Positions 31,444 to 42,657 are shown, counted from the stretch's first letter. The stretch is 64,000 nucleotides of DNA from Thalassotalea euphylliae (GCF_003390395.1 NZ_QUOV01000001.1:4278001-4342000); one strand, 5' to 3'. Notes: a model not told the origin generated them from the letters alone. Numbers and translations: made by a program.

Positions 31444-32655
31444 GTGTATTCCTATGTTGCGCGCCAACCTATCCTCGACAACAACCAACAATTGGTTGCT
31501 TATGAATTACTCTTTCGCGATGGCGACAGCAATTACTTTCCCAACATAAACCCCGATCAAGCAACCTCAAATATATTAACAAACAACCATTTAACTATGG
31601 GAGTTGAACAGGTTACGGGTGATCTTCCAGCCTACATCAATTTTCATGCGGATACGCTAATTCGCCACTTCCCAAGCTTTTTAGATCCTAAAAAGATCGT
31701 GATCGAAATTCTTGAAGATGTACCAATCAGCGACGAATTATTAGCCGCGTGTAAGTCACTAAAAGAGCAGGGCTATGTATTGGCACTAGACGATCATGAT
31801 TTTGATCCTAAGTGGGATGTGTTCTTACCGTATATCGATATTATCAAGGTGGATGTATTGTCGATATCGATTCTTGAAGTTAGTCGCTATGTCAACCGGA
31901 TCAAGCCATACAACAAAACTCTATTGGCGGAGAAAGTGGAAACAGCACAGCAGTTCGAACAATTGAAAATGTTAGGCTTTTCACTGTTCCAAGGGTACTT
32001 CTTTGCCAAGCCGGAAATGCTGAAACAGAAGAAGATAACAACCACCAAACACAATATTTTAGAATTGATCAATCAAGCCAGTAAAATATCGCTCGACTTT
32101 GATCATATCAGCGATATCTTTAGTAGTGACCCAGGCTTAACCTACAAGCTATTGCGTTTTATCAATAGCCCAACCTATGGCCGTAGCCAACAAATTACCT
32201 CACTGAAGCATGCGCTTGTTTACATCGGGGAGGTTGAACTGAAAAAGTTTATCGCGCTATTGGCACTATCTGATCTGGCTGAGGATAAAGCCAGCGAGTT
32301 AATGAGAATATCATTGTTCAGAGCAAGATTTTGTGAACAAATTGGCCAGCTACTTAAAGACAGTGATAACCCACCGAAAGCATTTTTAACCGGCTTGCTT
32401 TCGATGATAGACGGAATTTTAGATCACGATATTCAGAGCGTGGTGGAAATTTTACCCATAGATCAAGACATCAAATCAGCTTTGCTGGGAGAGGCAATCT
32501 ACCTGACAAATTACCTAGACCTGGCCAAGCACTTTGAACAAGGGCAATGGCTGCACAGTGAAAGCATCGCACAACAATTTGGTCTCGATATGGAAAAATG
32601 CTCGGCAGCGCATATCGAAGCAATGAGCTGGGCAGACAGTATGCTCAGCTGCTAA
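31444..32655 (+). CDS. EAL-HDOD signalling protein (YuxH-like)
   Basis: A 403-residue protein from a GTG start with a preceding AAAGG. The N-terminal EAL-like domain (1-195) keeps the catalytic-type residues E21 (ELLFR), N66, D116-D117, K135, E163 and Q183 (FQGYFFAKP). The glycine-rich loop DFGTG after DD is replaced by HDFDPKW, so activity is doubtful and it may only bind c-di-GMP. The C-terminal HDOD domain (about 200-390, FSSDPGLTYKLLRFINS) is a degenerate HD domain used for protein interaction. It is convergent with ftsX and their stop codons overlap (CTAA). Confidence 0.9.
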   Translation: MYSYVARQPILDNNQQLVAYELLFRDGDSNYFPNINPDQATSNILTNNHLTMGVEQVTGDLPAYINFHADTLIRHFPSFLDPKKIVIEILEDVPISDELLAACKSLKEQGYVLALDDHDFDPKWDVFLPYIDIIKVDVLSISILEVSRYVNRIKPYNKTLLAEKVETAQQFEQLKMLGFSLFQGYFFAKPEMLKQKKITTTKHNILELINQASKISLDFDHISDIFSSDPGLTYKLLRFINSPTYGRSQQITSLKHALVYIGEVELKKFIALLALSDLAEDKASELMRISLFRARFCEQIGQLLKDSDNPPKAFLTGLLSMIDGILDHDIQSVVEILPIDQDIKSALLGEAIYLTNYLDLAKHFEQGQWLHSESIAQQFGLDMEKCSAAHIEAMSWADSMLSC

Positions 32656-33626
32656 TCTGCGGTTGGTTCGATGGCGCGAATGTGCTGTCGAACCGACAAG
32701 TAACTACCTAGCAAACCCAGTAAAATTGCAGCAAAGAGTAAAATTAGATTTTCACTCGCAGACAAGGTTTCTAACTCAAATTTGCTACCGTATAAGCCAG
32801 TTAGATCGGTAATGGCTCCAGAAAGGTAATGAGCAAGAATAAAGATGGCTAAGTTTGCGAAAAAACCACCCGCAATGCCATACCACATGCCAGCATACAT
32901 AAATGGCCGTTGAATAAAGCTGTCGGTCGCACCGACCAACTTCATTACCGCGATAGCGTCTTTTTGATTGAGTATCGCCAGACGAATCGTATTACCGATA
33001 ATTAATACCACTGACAAGCAAAGCAATAATGCAACGCCTATCACCACATCTTCAATCAGCTTTGCCATCGCTTCTAGACGAGTTAACCACTCTAAATCAA
33101 GCTTACCTTGGTCAACTTCGCGTTCTTGCTCAAGCTTGGCAAGTAAATCACGTACCGCATGTGCTTGGCTAGCACGCTGTGTTGGCGATACCAGCAGTGT
33201 TGCTGGCAAGGGGTTGCTGTCAAGATAAGCCAGCGCATCACCATAGCCAGAGTGTGCTTTAAAGTCTTTCAACGCCTGCTCAGCGGAAATATATTCAACC
33301 GCCGCAACTTCAGGATAAAGCTCTACTCGACTGGTAAAGTTTTGCGCGGCTTTATCATTAATATTCAACTTTAAAAACAGGGTAATTTCCGAGGCCGAAT
33401 CCCACTGTGCGACAACCGTATTGGCATTCTTAACAAATAAATGCAAAGTAGCCGGTAACGTAAGGCTAATACCTAATACTAGTAACGTCATCAAGGTGGT
33501 AAATGGCGTGCGCCATAAGTCACCTAAGCTGCCGATTGCTTGCTGCAAATGGCGCAATGGAAACGCTAGCATGCGTTGCACTAAACTCACCTTGGCTTGC
33601 TGTTGCGGCTGGAATTCACTAGTCAT
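32652..33626 (-). CDS. ftsX: cell division protein FtsX
   Basis: A 324-residue membrane subunit of the divisome FtsEX complex that activates periplasmic murein hydrolases. The start ATG at 33626 (MTSEFQPQQQ) overlaps the end of ftsE by 8 bp; a longer reading from 33686 lies wholly inside ftsE and is not preferred. One helix follows the cytoplasmic tail (about residues 45-70), then an extracellular loop, then three further helices including VLIIGNTIRLAI and the C-terminal LLGLLGSYLSVRQ. Confidence 0.95.
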   Translation of the reverse strand: MTSEFQPQQQAKVSLVQRMLAFPLRHLQQAIGSLGDLWRTPFTTLMTLLVLGISLTLPATLHLFVKNANTVVAQWDSASEITLFLKLNINDKAAQNFTSRVELYPEVAAVEYISAEQALKDFKAHSGYGDALAYLDSNPLPATLLVSPTQRASQAHAVRDLLAKLEQEREVDQGKLDLEWLTRLEAMAKLIEDVVIGVALLLCLSVVLIIGNTIRLAILNQKDAIAVMKLVGATDSFIQRPFMYAGMWYGIAGGFFANLAIFILAHYLSGAITDLTGLYGSKFELETLSASENLILLFAAILLGLLGSYLSVRQHIRAIEPTAD

Positions 33627-34335
33627 AGCGTGTTTCACCATTAGCCATCGCATCATCCGGCTGCAAGCCGTCAACAAGGCCATCATTGATCATATTACCC
33701 GCTCGAAGCGTTAGCGTGCGATAGCGCATACGAGCGATTAAACCAAGGTCATGGGTGGCAATTAGTACAGAAACGCCAACAGAGTTAAACTCTTCAAATA
33801 GCTTAATAATTTCCAGTGAAAGCTTAGGGTCTAGGTTACCCGTTGGCTCATCAGCGAGCAGAATAGGGGGCTTGTTGACGATTGCTCGTGCAATCCCGAC
33901 ACGCTGTTGTTCGCCACCTGAAAGCATATTGGGAAAGCTTTTTTGTTTGTTGCCTAAATGCACCTTGTCTAGCGCCGCATCTACACGCTTGCGAATTTCT
34001 TTCTGACTGTAACCTTCAATAATCAATGGCAACGCAACATTGTCAAAAACAGTGCGATCCATCAGTAAGTTATGATTTTGGAAAATCATACCAATATGGC
34101 GGCGCATGTAAGGTACTTGTCGGTAGCTGACCTGAGCGAGGTCTTGGTTATTGATATGAATGGTACCCGAACTTGGCTTTTCCATCAGGCTGATCAGCTT
34201 AAGTAAGGTACTTTTACCGGCACCAGAGTGGCCTGTTAAAAAGGCCATCTCGCCAGGAGCAATTTGAAAGCTCACTTGCTTTAAAGCAAGGAAGCCGCCG
34301 GGGTAGGTTTTGTTTACTTGGTCAAAGCGGATCAT
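33619..34335 (-). CDS. ftsE: cell division ATP-binding protein FtsE
   Basis: A 238-residue ABC ATPase. Walker A GHSGAGKST, signature LSGGEQQR, Walker B ILLADEPTG and the H-loop ATHDLG are all intact, and the start MIRFDQVNKTYPGG is typical. It works with FtsX at the septum. The start is 218 bp downstream of ftsY; no terminator is evident between them. Confidence 0.97.
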   Translation of the reverse strand: MIRFDQVNKTYPGGFLALKQVSFQIAPGEMAFLTGHSGAGKSTLLKLISLMEKPSSGTIHINNQDLAQVSYRQVPYMRRHIGMIFQNHNLLMDRTVFDNVALPLIIEGYSQKEIRKRVDAALDKVHLGNKQKSFPNMLSGGEQQRVGIARAIVNKPPILLADEPTGNLDPKLSLEIIKLFEEFNSVGVSVLIATHDLGLIARMRYRTLTLRAGNMINDGLVDGLQPDDAMANGETRYD

Positions 34336-34553
34336 TTATTGTTGTTATTATTAGCGTTTAGGTTAATGTGCGACTGATTTATTGGCCGTAATTTGCCTTT
34401 ATTTTCTTTTGTTCGTGCACAGCGTTGGATTAATTTAAGTAAACCAACGCTGCAACTAATGCTTTATTGTTATCATCCCTGAGTTTAAAAGCAACGACTA
34501 AAGCCTATCGCGACAATTACCACCAACGCTATTTGTCCTTATGTGCTCAACGT

Positions 34554-36065
<1,512 letters not shown>

Positions 36066-36375
36066 AATATCTACTATTTATTACTTGGTTGCGCTTGCTC
36101 GATTAAGCAAGTTTGGTTCGTACTTTAGCCATGGTCACAGCATTAAGTTAACTTGATGCAGACAATCTCAGCCAGACATCACCTCGACGACATGCCATCT
36201 TAAAGAATGTCTCCAGTGTGTTGTCAATTCGATAGGTTTGGCATCCTTATAGCCAAGCAAGCGGATACCAGATAAAATTGGTCGCTATATTACCACCTAA
36301 TTCTGTCTTGAAAAACCAGACGCCTTATTTTAATTGGCTCGATGTCAATCAGATCAAATAAATGAGTAATGCTAA
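36066..36375. other. ftsY/rsmD divergent intergenic region
   Basis: 310 bp between two divergent genes. It must hold both promoters, but I see no clear -10/-35 pair, hairpin or repeat. Confidence 0.5.
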
Positions 36376-36984
36376 ATGAATAAAGCGCGCGCTCGCAAAC
36401 GCTCAACGACTTCTTCGACAGCTAAGTCACAAAAATCAACTAGCTCAATTCGTATCATTGCAGGTCAGCACAGAGGAAGAAAACTGCCTGTTTTGTCATC
36501 TGACGGCCTGCGTCCAACAACCGATCGCGTTAAAGAAACCTTATTCAACTGGTTAATGACAGATATTCAAGGCAGTAACTGCTTAGACTGCTTCGCCGGA
36601 GCGGGCAGCTTAGGTTTTGAAGCGCAATCGCGTGGGGCAGAAACGGTCACTATGCTCGAACTCAATGACGCGGCTGCCAAACAGTTAAAAGCCAACCAGT
36701 CGTTGCTAAACGCCACCAACCTAGAGGTGGTGAATACCAACACATTAGGTTTTCTTACCAAGCCTACAAACCAGTTCGATATCGTATTTATTGATCCACC
36801 ATTTAGGCAACAACTGGCTCAGCAAACCATTGACTTGCTCACTTCAGGTTGGCTTAGTGAAAACGCGTTAGTTTATGTAGAAACAGAATCCGATAGCCCA
36901 ACACCAAGTGTGCCAGCAAATTGGCAGTTAGCAAAAGAGAAAACTGCAGGCCAAGTTACCTATCGCTTGTACCAGTTAGTATAA
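36376..36984 (+). CDS. rsmD: 16S rRNA (guanine966-N2)-methyltransferase
   Basis: A 202-residue SAM-dependent methyltransferase that modifies G966 of 16S rRNA. It has IRIIAGQHRGRKLPV, the RPTTDRVKETLFNWL block, the SAM-binding CFAGAGSLGFEA motif, and the catalytic DPPF in IVFIDPPF. Divergent from ftsY, as in E. coli. Its last 9 bp overlap the convergent CPBP gene. Confidence 0.96.
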   Translation: MNKARARKRSTTSSTAKSQKSTSSIRIIAGQHRGRKLPVLSSDGLRPTTDRVKETLFNWLMTDIQGSNCLDCFAGAGSLGFEAQSRGAETVTMLELNDAAAKQLKANQSLLNATNLEVVNTNTLGFLTKPTNQFDIVFIDPPFRQQLAQQTIDLLTSGWLSENALVYVETESDSPTPSVPANWQLAKEKTAGQVTYRLYQLV

Positions 36985-37749
36985 GTAATACAAAGCAAAC
37001 ATGGTTAGGCTATTGCAGGTTGCGTGAGCTACGATCGCTAAGCTGGTACTTTGGTATTTTACCCGTATCCAAGTGAAGTAAAGTCCCAATACAAATACGA
37101 AAATGATGCCTGCCATACTGTATTGAATGTGAATGGCTGCGAACAACAAACTTGTGATCGCAATAGCACCGATCTGCCCCAATTGCGTTAAGGCGAAGCG
37201 CTTAAATAGCCAGCCCCGAAAAACAAGTTCTTCAACGATGGGCGCCAACATACACGTATTCAACACAATAAACCATATTGGCGTGGCAGAGTTCTTGAGC
37301 TGCTCCATAAATGGCTCTTCTTCAAGCGCCAAGACATAAGTTGCGATCGTCATCATTAGCCAAAATGCTGCGCTAAAGACAATCACTAACCATACGAGTT
37401 TCGGTAATGGCAGAGCCAAGTTGAGGAAATGTCGGGCTGATCTAGTTTTATGGCAGGACTGGGGTTCATGACTGTATTTTGCCAATAACCATAGGCAGGG
37501 CAGTACGATCAAATAAACTGCAAACGTCATGGCAAGTAGGGTTTCAACCTGGGCAAACCAGGCGTCGCCACTTGCTACTCCGTAAGCTTGTGCATACATG
37601 CCAAAGCCAAAGCTGACGATAAAGCTTGGCACTATGTATAGAAACAGCGCCCAAAATAAGGTGGCGACAATCGATGGCGTGGTTGCTAACTTTTGTTGGC
37701 TGTTTAAAGTACTAACCGCTTGCTTATCCTTTGACTCTTGTGGTTCCAT
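36976..37749 (-). CDS. CPBP family intramembrane glutamic endopeptidase
   Basis: A 257-residue protein with about eight membrane helices. All three CPBP motifs are present: EELVFRG (EExxxR), the F-x-x-x-H of LLFAAIHIQ, and the HxxxN of HATCN. These proteins are CAAX-type/Rce1-like membrane proteases; the bacterial substrates are mostly unknown. Not part of an evident operon. Confidence 0.9.
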   Translation of the reverse strand: MEPQESKDKQAVSTLNSQQKLATTPSIVATLFWALFLYIVPSFIVSFGFGMYAQAYGVASGDAWFAQVETLLAMTFAVYLIVLPCLWLLAKYSHEPQSCHKTRSARHFLNLALPLPKLVWLVIVFSAAFWLMMTIATYVLALEEEPFMEQLKNSATPIWFIVLNTCMLAPIVEELVFRGWLFKRFALTQLGQIGAIAITSLLFAAIHIQYSMAGIIFVFVLGLYFTWIRVKYQSTSLAIVAHATCNSLTMFALYYLY

Positions 37750-37809
37750 CCGAAGGTTTCCAAGTTTTTATTCTGCTATTGCAAAAAAGATTATGGCAAA
37801 AAAAGACGT

Positions 37810-38409
37810 TTAAATTTCGATACCTAAGTTCGATAGTCCTTCTTCTAACACCATCGCCTTCGCTTGCTGACAGGTGTTCTTGTTTTCAGGCGCTTGCTTA
37901 AGAAAATCAAACAATTCATTTTGAGTGGCTAATTCCCATTCCATTAATGGGTGCTGATTCAGTTGCTGCTGTGAAATAGAAAGTTCATCATCTGCATCAT
38001 CACTTTCTTCTACTAACAGCAACTCAACATAATAGCTCACACTGTTGTGCGATAACCTTGAGACATTAGCAAACTCTTGTGCATCTTTACTTTGTAAAGC
38101 CTGTAGCAGCGACATTAATGCCATACAAACATCGAGCGCGGGAAACACGCCAAAGAAGTCAAAGGCTTCTGGATCAGGAATTTGTTCTTCTAATTTTTCC
38201 AACTGAGCGTCGAAATTTAGTTTAACTTTTTGCTTGCTATCAAGGCGCTGCCAAATCAAATCAAGTTGATTGCGCAGGACATTAACGTCGCCAAACTCTG
38301 CCGCTTGCGAAAACATCGCATAGTTGGGCAACATGCGCTCCAGTAATGCGCAACAAAATGCGGTTTGTTGCCATAAAGATAATTTTGCCAAAGGCAGGCG
38401 AATTGCCAT
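37810..38409 (-). CDS. DUF416 family protein (YjaG-like)
   Basis: A 199-residue soluble, mostly helical protein matching the DUF416/YjaG family: a short N-terminal LPLAKLSLWQQTAFCCALLERMLPNY block, the LDLIWQ segment and the FPALDVCMALMSLLQAL region. Function is unknown in all members. It is probably independently transcribed. Confidence 0.88.
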   Translation of the reverse strand: MAIRLPLAKLSLWQQTAFCCALLERMLPNYAMFSQAAEFGDVNVLRNQLDLIWQRLDSKQKVKLNFDAQLEKLEEQIPDPEAFDFFGVFPALDVCMALMSLLQALQSKDAQEFANVSRLSHNSVSYYVELLLVEESDDADDELSISQQQLNQHPLMEWELATQNELFDFLKQAPENKNTCQQAKAMVLEEGLSNLGIEI

Positions 38410-38512
38410 AGAAGAAGTCTCGTTAACTAGCGTTGCCGAGAGTATACAAAGATCTAGCGCTGATCTCTTGTGAAATCAGCGGGAGTTGTTAAATTTTTAT
38501 CCAATAGAGTGG

Positions 38513-40219
38513 TTAGTTTTGCTGAAGCTGCTGCTGCGCGTATTCAAAGCGCAAACGATATTCGCGTAATTTGTCTTCTAACTCAGTCAACTCTTGCTCG
38601 TGCTTAGTATTGAGCTCTAAGTTTTCATCACGCAGATACTTAATTGTTTCGCGGGTGTTATTGTTATCTTGCTCGAATTTCTCTTTCGCATTAGCCAGCT
38701 TTTCTTCCGCTTTTTGCTCATTTGCTAGTGCTTGCTTGATTTGTTCATTTAGCTTATCGAGTTTGATCTGCTGTTGTTCTGAGCTTTGCTGTTCTTGCGT
38801 TAATTGCTTTTCGAGCGATGCCACTTGATTGGTTAAATCTTCAATTTTCTCGGTAAACAAAGATTCACCAGCCGCTAACTTGCCGGTTAATTCACTAATA
38901 ATGGCATCATCACTTTCATGTTGCTTTTGAGCGATGGTGACTTTCTCAGTCAAAGTCGCCACTTGCTCTTGCTGCGCCTTAACTTGCTGAAGCTGAGATT
39001 GATGCTCGCGTTCAGCATCATTCGCTTTTATTTTGGCTTGCTCAATTTGCTGCTGATAACTGCGTTCAGCGGCTTGATATTTTTCCGTTTCAACTTGATG
39101 TTGTTCAGCTTGCTTTGCTGACGATTGCTGATGATTGGTTTCAAGCTGCGTTAATTGCTCAGATTTCTCAGCAAGTGCTTGTTTAGCGTCATCCAGCGCT
39201 TTGGTTTGCTGCTCACCATGGCTGTTAGCCTGCGTTAATTGATCTGATAACTGCTTAACCTGTGCTTCAAGTGTCTCGGTTTGCTTTGCTGCATCACCAA
39301 CTTGTTGTGTTAACGCTTGCTCATTTTGTTCTACTCTCTGCAAGTTTTGTTGGAGTAGGTTCACTTGCCCAACTTTATCGTTAAGCTCGGTAGTTAATGC
39401 ATCTAACTCAGTTTTAAATTCACTACGTTGCAGCTCTGCTTCCGCTAGCTTGGCCTGCAACTCTCCTTGGTCTTTATCCTGTTGCGCTTGGCTTTGATCA
39501 AGCTGTGCAGTCAGGGTGCTAACTTGCTCCGTTAGTTGTTTATTTTGTGCTTGCTCGTTGGCCAAAGAAGCTTGCATGTTTTCATTTTGCTGGCCAAATT
39601 GTGATTGAGCATGCTCTAGTGCACTACTAACTTCATTTAACTTGGTATTGAGATCAGATATTTGCTGATTTTGAACTTCCAGCGTTGCGGTTTTTGCTTT
39701 GTCTGATTTGAGTAAGTTTTGCTCTTTTGTTGCTAGCGTTTGATTTTCTTGTTTAGTCTGTGCTAGTCGCTCGGTGATATCTGCCAGCTTTTCCTGAGTT
39801 TTATTTTGCTCGTCATTTAACTCAGCAATCTTTTGTTCTTGCGCAGCTATATTTGCGATTTTTTCTTTAAGTACTTGCTCAGTATCAGTAAGTTTAGCGT
39901 TGTTCAATTTACCAATATTTTTTACTTCAGATTCGCTAGCATCAAGTTTCGCTTGCAGCTCATCGAGTGCTTGTTGGTGTTTGGCTTGTTCTGATTCGGT
40001 TTGTTGGTTAGCCGCTGCGAGATCTGCCGCTAACTGTTGTTGCTTCTCGAGGGCCGCTTGGTAGAGCTGATGTTCTGTGATCACTTGCTCTGAGATAGGT
40101 TGTTGCTGCGCAGACGATATAATACTCGCCATACGCTCTTCTACTTGAATGTAGACTTCACTGGCTAGGCTTTGTATTTGTTCTTCCAGTTCCTTGGAAA
40201 GTTTATTGTTGTCTGCCAT
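38513..40219 (-). CDS. long coiled-coil protein, unknown function
   Basis: A 568-residue protein from the ATG at 40219 (MADNNKLSKELEEQ), which has a GAGG site upstream; the longer reading from 40258 is less likely. Almost the whole chain is Gln/Glu/Lys/Ala heptads without Pro, Trp or Cys. Only the first 45 or so residues (EEQIQSLASEVYIQVEERM) look like a conserved head. No membrane helix or signal peptide. It resembles filament- or SMC-arm-type proteins in composition only; such coils produce misleading similarity, so I assign no family. It is 103 bp downstream in transcription order of nothing obvious and has its own start region. Confidence 0.8.
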   Translation of the reverse strand: MADNNKLSKELEEQIQSLASEVYIQVEERMASIISSAQQQPISEQVITEHQLYQAALEKQQQLAADLAAANQQTESEQAKHQQALDELQAKLDASESEVKNIGKLNNAKLTDTEQVLKEKIANIAAQEQKIAELNDEQNKTQEKLADITERLAQTKQENQTLATKEQNLLKSDKAKTATLEVQNQQISDLNTKLNEVSSALEHAQSQFGQQNENMQASLANEQAQNKQLTEQVSTLTAQLDQSQAQQDKDQGELQAKLAEAELQRSEFKTELDALTTELNDKVGQVNLLQQNLQRVEQNEQALTQQVGDAAKQTETLEAQVKQLSDQLTQANSHGEQQTKALDDAKQALAEKSEQLTQLETNHQQSSAKQAEQHQVETEKYQAAERSYQQQIEQAKIKANDAEREHQSQLQQVKAQQEQVATLTEKVTIAQKQHESDDAIISELTGKLAAGESLFTEKIEDLTNQVASLEKQLTQEQQSSEQQQIKLDKLNEQIKQALANEQKAEEKLANAKEKFEQDNNNTRETIKYLRDENLELNTKHEQELTELEDKLREYRLRFEYAQQQLQQN

Positions 40220-40337
40220 AAAATCCTCGTTATTTACCACATAACCTATTATTAGCAATGTAGCTTAAACTAACACAGCAGTGGCTAGTTGTTAACCGTT
40301 ATCGCACGCTGTATGAGTACCGAGGACTTATGCCAAT

Positions 40338-40358
40338 AAAAAAGGGGCCTAAGCCCCT
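40338..40358 (-). terminator. terminator of the SapC-like gene
   Basis: AGGGGC (40343-40348)/GCCCCT (40353-40358), loop CTAA, with a six-A run on the left giving a U-tract for the minus transcript. Confidence 0.8.
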
Positions 40359-40406
40359 AATTTGTGATTAATATAATGATTATATTAACTATTTTATAAA
40401 TTCATT

Positions 40407-41156
40407 TTATTTTTCAAGTGGTACTACTTGTACGCCAGCCACCTTCACGTCACTCTGTTCGTTACGTAACTGAGCCAGACGGTTTAACTGACCAATTGAC
40501 GATAGCATTGAGTGGATTGGGATGAACATACCACGCTTGTGAAAATCTAGTACTTGCTCGTCTGACAACTCACGTAGCTTCGGCTCTTTAATGGTATGAA
40601 TACCAACAATTTTTTTCTTCTCACCGTTGGCAAACGTAATCACTAACTCAACTTCTTCAAGTAATTCTGCGTCTTGCATTTCTTTAATGAAACGCTCAGT
40701 CATGACTTCACTTTCATATAAACGGCCAAGCGTGTCTTGAATGTTCTTCATCAAGTCCGTTTCTTCGCCTTTTTCGTTATACAAAGGTAGCTCTTTATCT
40801 TCACCTACATATTCGCTATCTAGGTCAACACAAGCCGTTAGTGTTTTTTCCTTGTCTGGGTCTAAACCTAATGAGAATGGCACCATACCAACACTTTGTG
40901 GTGCGTATAAACCAGTCCAGTCATCACCTTTCAAGAATAAGTTTTCACCCGTTTCTAAACCTAGCATAGCCACTGAGCGGAAACGGTTTGAGTCAGGGTC
41001 TTTAACAATAAATACTGGGTAGCTCATTGCACCTTTTGAGTACTCTGGCGCAGTAATTGGCACAATGTGTAAGCCTGCAATGTGCTTTAAGCTGCGCTGT
41101 GCAGCGATTTTCAAATTTTGGTGATGTTCTTTTTTAATTGGTACTAAATTCGCCAT
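40407..41156 (-). CDS. SapC family protein
   Basis: A 249-residue soluble protein from the ATG at 41156 (MANLVPIKKEHHQNLKI). It matches the SapC family of Proteobacteria: the HIVPITAPEYSKGAMSYPVFIVKD opening and a YAPQSVGMVPFSL middle. SapC was named in surface-layer work in Campylobacter, but most homologues are of unknown role, often next to tryptophan-halogenase and TonB-receptor genes. Here it stands alone with its own terminator. Confidence 0.85.
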   Translation of the reverse strand: MANLVPIKKEHHQNLKIAAQRSLKHIAGLHIVPITAPEYSKGAMSYPVFIVKDPDSNRFRSVAMLGLETGENLFLKGDDWTGLYAPQSVGMVPFSLGLDPDKEKTLTACVDLDSEYVGEDKELPLYNEKGEETDLMKNIQDTLGRLYESEVMTERFIKEMQDAELLEEVELVITFANGEKKKIVGIHTIKEPKLRELSDEQVLDFHKRGMFIPIHSMLSSIGQLNRLAQLRNEQSDVKVAGVQVVPLEK

Positions 41157-41418
41157 GGCAATACTTCTCTCTTCAAAATACAACTCAATACCGCAATGGC
41201 ATCAGTTTAATTATTGTTTTGTTCATCATGCAATCGAACCGACTACATTTTGTTACAACAGACATGGTAGCTAGTTAACTCGGTTTCAACCCAGCAGCGC
41301 AAAAAATTTTTCCTTTCTGTTAACTTGTACAAATAAGCTTCGAAAATCTCTCAATATCTCGATTTGGCTTTGTGCTACTATCTCAGCAATTTAATCAAAC
41401 TACGCAAAACAAAGTACT

Positions 41419-42276
41419 GTGAAAGCTCTCGTTTTTGTTTCAATTTTATGGGCATTTTCCTTTGGGCTCATTAAAGGAGAATTAACCGGTATTGCTCCAA
41501 GTCTTGTCTCAGCATTACGACTATTGTTGTGTGCCCTGGTCTTTTTGCCTTTTATTCGTTTAACCACCAATAACAAACTAAGCGTTCAGTTTCTATTGTT
41601 AGGAGCCCTGCAGTTTGGTGCGATGTACTGGGCCTACATTAGTTCTTATCAATATTTACCCGGTTATTTAGTGGCAGTTTTCACAATATTTACGCCTATT
41701 TACGTTTTTCTTATCGACGGCTTAATGTCACGTCGTGTTAACTTACAACAAATGCTACCCATTTTACTCTCAATTGCTGGTGCTGCCGTGATCGTTTTTA
41801 AAGCACCAAATAGTGATGCTTGGTTAGTTGGTTTTATCATATTGCAAGGTGCTAATCTCGCATTTGCCGCAGGCCAAGTTGGTTATCAACGTATCAGTAA
41901 AGCGTACAGCACTGACCACACCAATAATATGTCGATAATGTACATAGGTGCGGCGATTTTTATGCTGATAATTGTGTTAGTTGAGCAGTCTTATGTGGGC
42001 GTATCAGACATTACTAACCGTCAATGGTTGGTGATCCTATATTTAGGTATCATCGCATCCGGCGTAGGTTTTGCGCTGTGGAATTATGGTGCAAAACAAG
42101 TTAACGCAGCATCACTTGCAGTGATGAATAATGCCTATATTCCATTTGCGGTTATATTTGCATTAACCTTGTTTAATGAACACGCTGATATCGCAAGGCT
42201 GGCGTTAGGAACTAGTTTAATAGCGGCCTCTGCATGGCTGCTAAGCAAGCAACAAGTGCAAAAGGCAAGCGAATAA
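41419..42276 (+). CDS. EamA/DMT family transporter
   Basis: A 285-residue membrane protein from a GTG start. Ten predicted helices in two EamA repeats (first helix FVSILWAFSFGLIKGEL; second repeat includes WLVILYLGIIASGVGFALWNYGAKQ). The SALRLLLCALVFLPF segment is typical of the family. Members export amino acids or metabolites; the substrate is not predictable. Confidence 0.9.
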   Translation: MKALVFVSILWAFSFGLIKGELTGIAPSLVSALRLLLCALVFLPFIRLTTNNKLSVQFLLLGALQFGAMYWAYISSYQYLPGYLVAVFTIFTPIYVFLIDGLMSRRVNLQQMLPILLSIAGAAVIVFKAPNSDAWLVGFIILQGANLAFAAGQVGYQRISKAYSTDHTNNMSIMYIGAAIFMLIIVLVEQSYVGVSDITNRQWLVILYLGIIASGVGFALWNYGAKQVNAASLAVMNNAYIPFAVIFALTLFNEHADIARLALGTSLIAASAWLLSKQQVQKASE

Positions 42277-42287
42277 AAACGACTCGT

Positions 42288-42617
42288 ATGAAAAACTTGT
42301 TTTATGCCATCAAACAAAAATCAGCTATCGCTCTTGTCGCTTTGATCACGACGTTCCATGCATCGGCAATTCCACGCATCGACACTGAATATGGCTACAA
42401 CGCCGATGGTTTTGTCCGCGTTAAAGTAACCAATGAAACAACACGCGAATTGGCGTGCTATGTTGCCATTGACGGTCGCAGTATTAAATTTGTATTGCCG
42501 CCTAGAGGGGCGTCGCGGTGGTATCGCGCAACGGATAAGCGTTTCACGGCGAAAAGCTTTAGTGTTTGGTGTGATTACTTAGAGTTTCACCCTGCTTACC
42601 AAAGATATAAACGTTAA
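42288..42617 (+). CDS. small exported protein of unknown function
   Basis: A 109-residue protein from the ATG at 42288; an ORF from 42234 exists but that start lies inside the previous gene and is rejected. A signal peptide (about 1-29, ending ASA) precedes a compact mature domain with two Cys (LACYVAIDG and VWCDYL) that could pair. It follows the EamA gene by 11 bp and is probably cotranscribed. No family recognised. Confidence 0.75.
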   Translation: MKNLFYAIKQKSAIALVALITTFHASAIPRIDTEYGYNADGFVRVKVTNETTRELACYVAIDGRSIKFVLPPRGASRWYRATDKRFTAKSFSVWCDYLEFHPAYQRYKR

Positions 42618-42657
42618 AGCGTGTATTTTCTAGTAAGCAGGTTATAGAGAAAAGGTG

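Noticed and set aside
33627..33686. Longer start for ftsX
   Set aside because: The extra 20 codons lie inside ftsE and are not FtsX-like; the ATG at 33626 overlaps the ftsE stop in the usual coupled manner.
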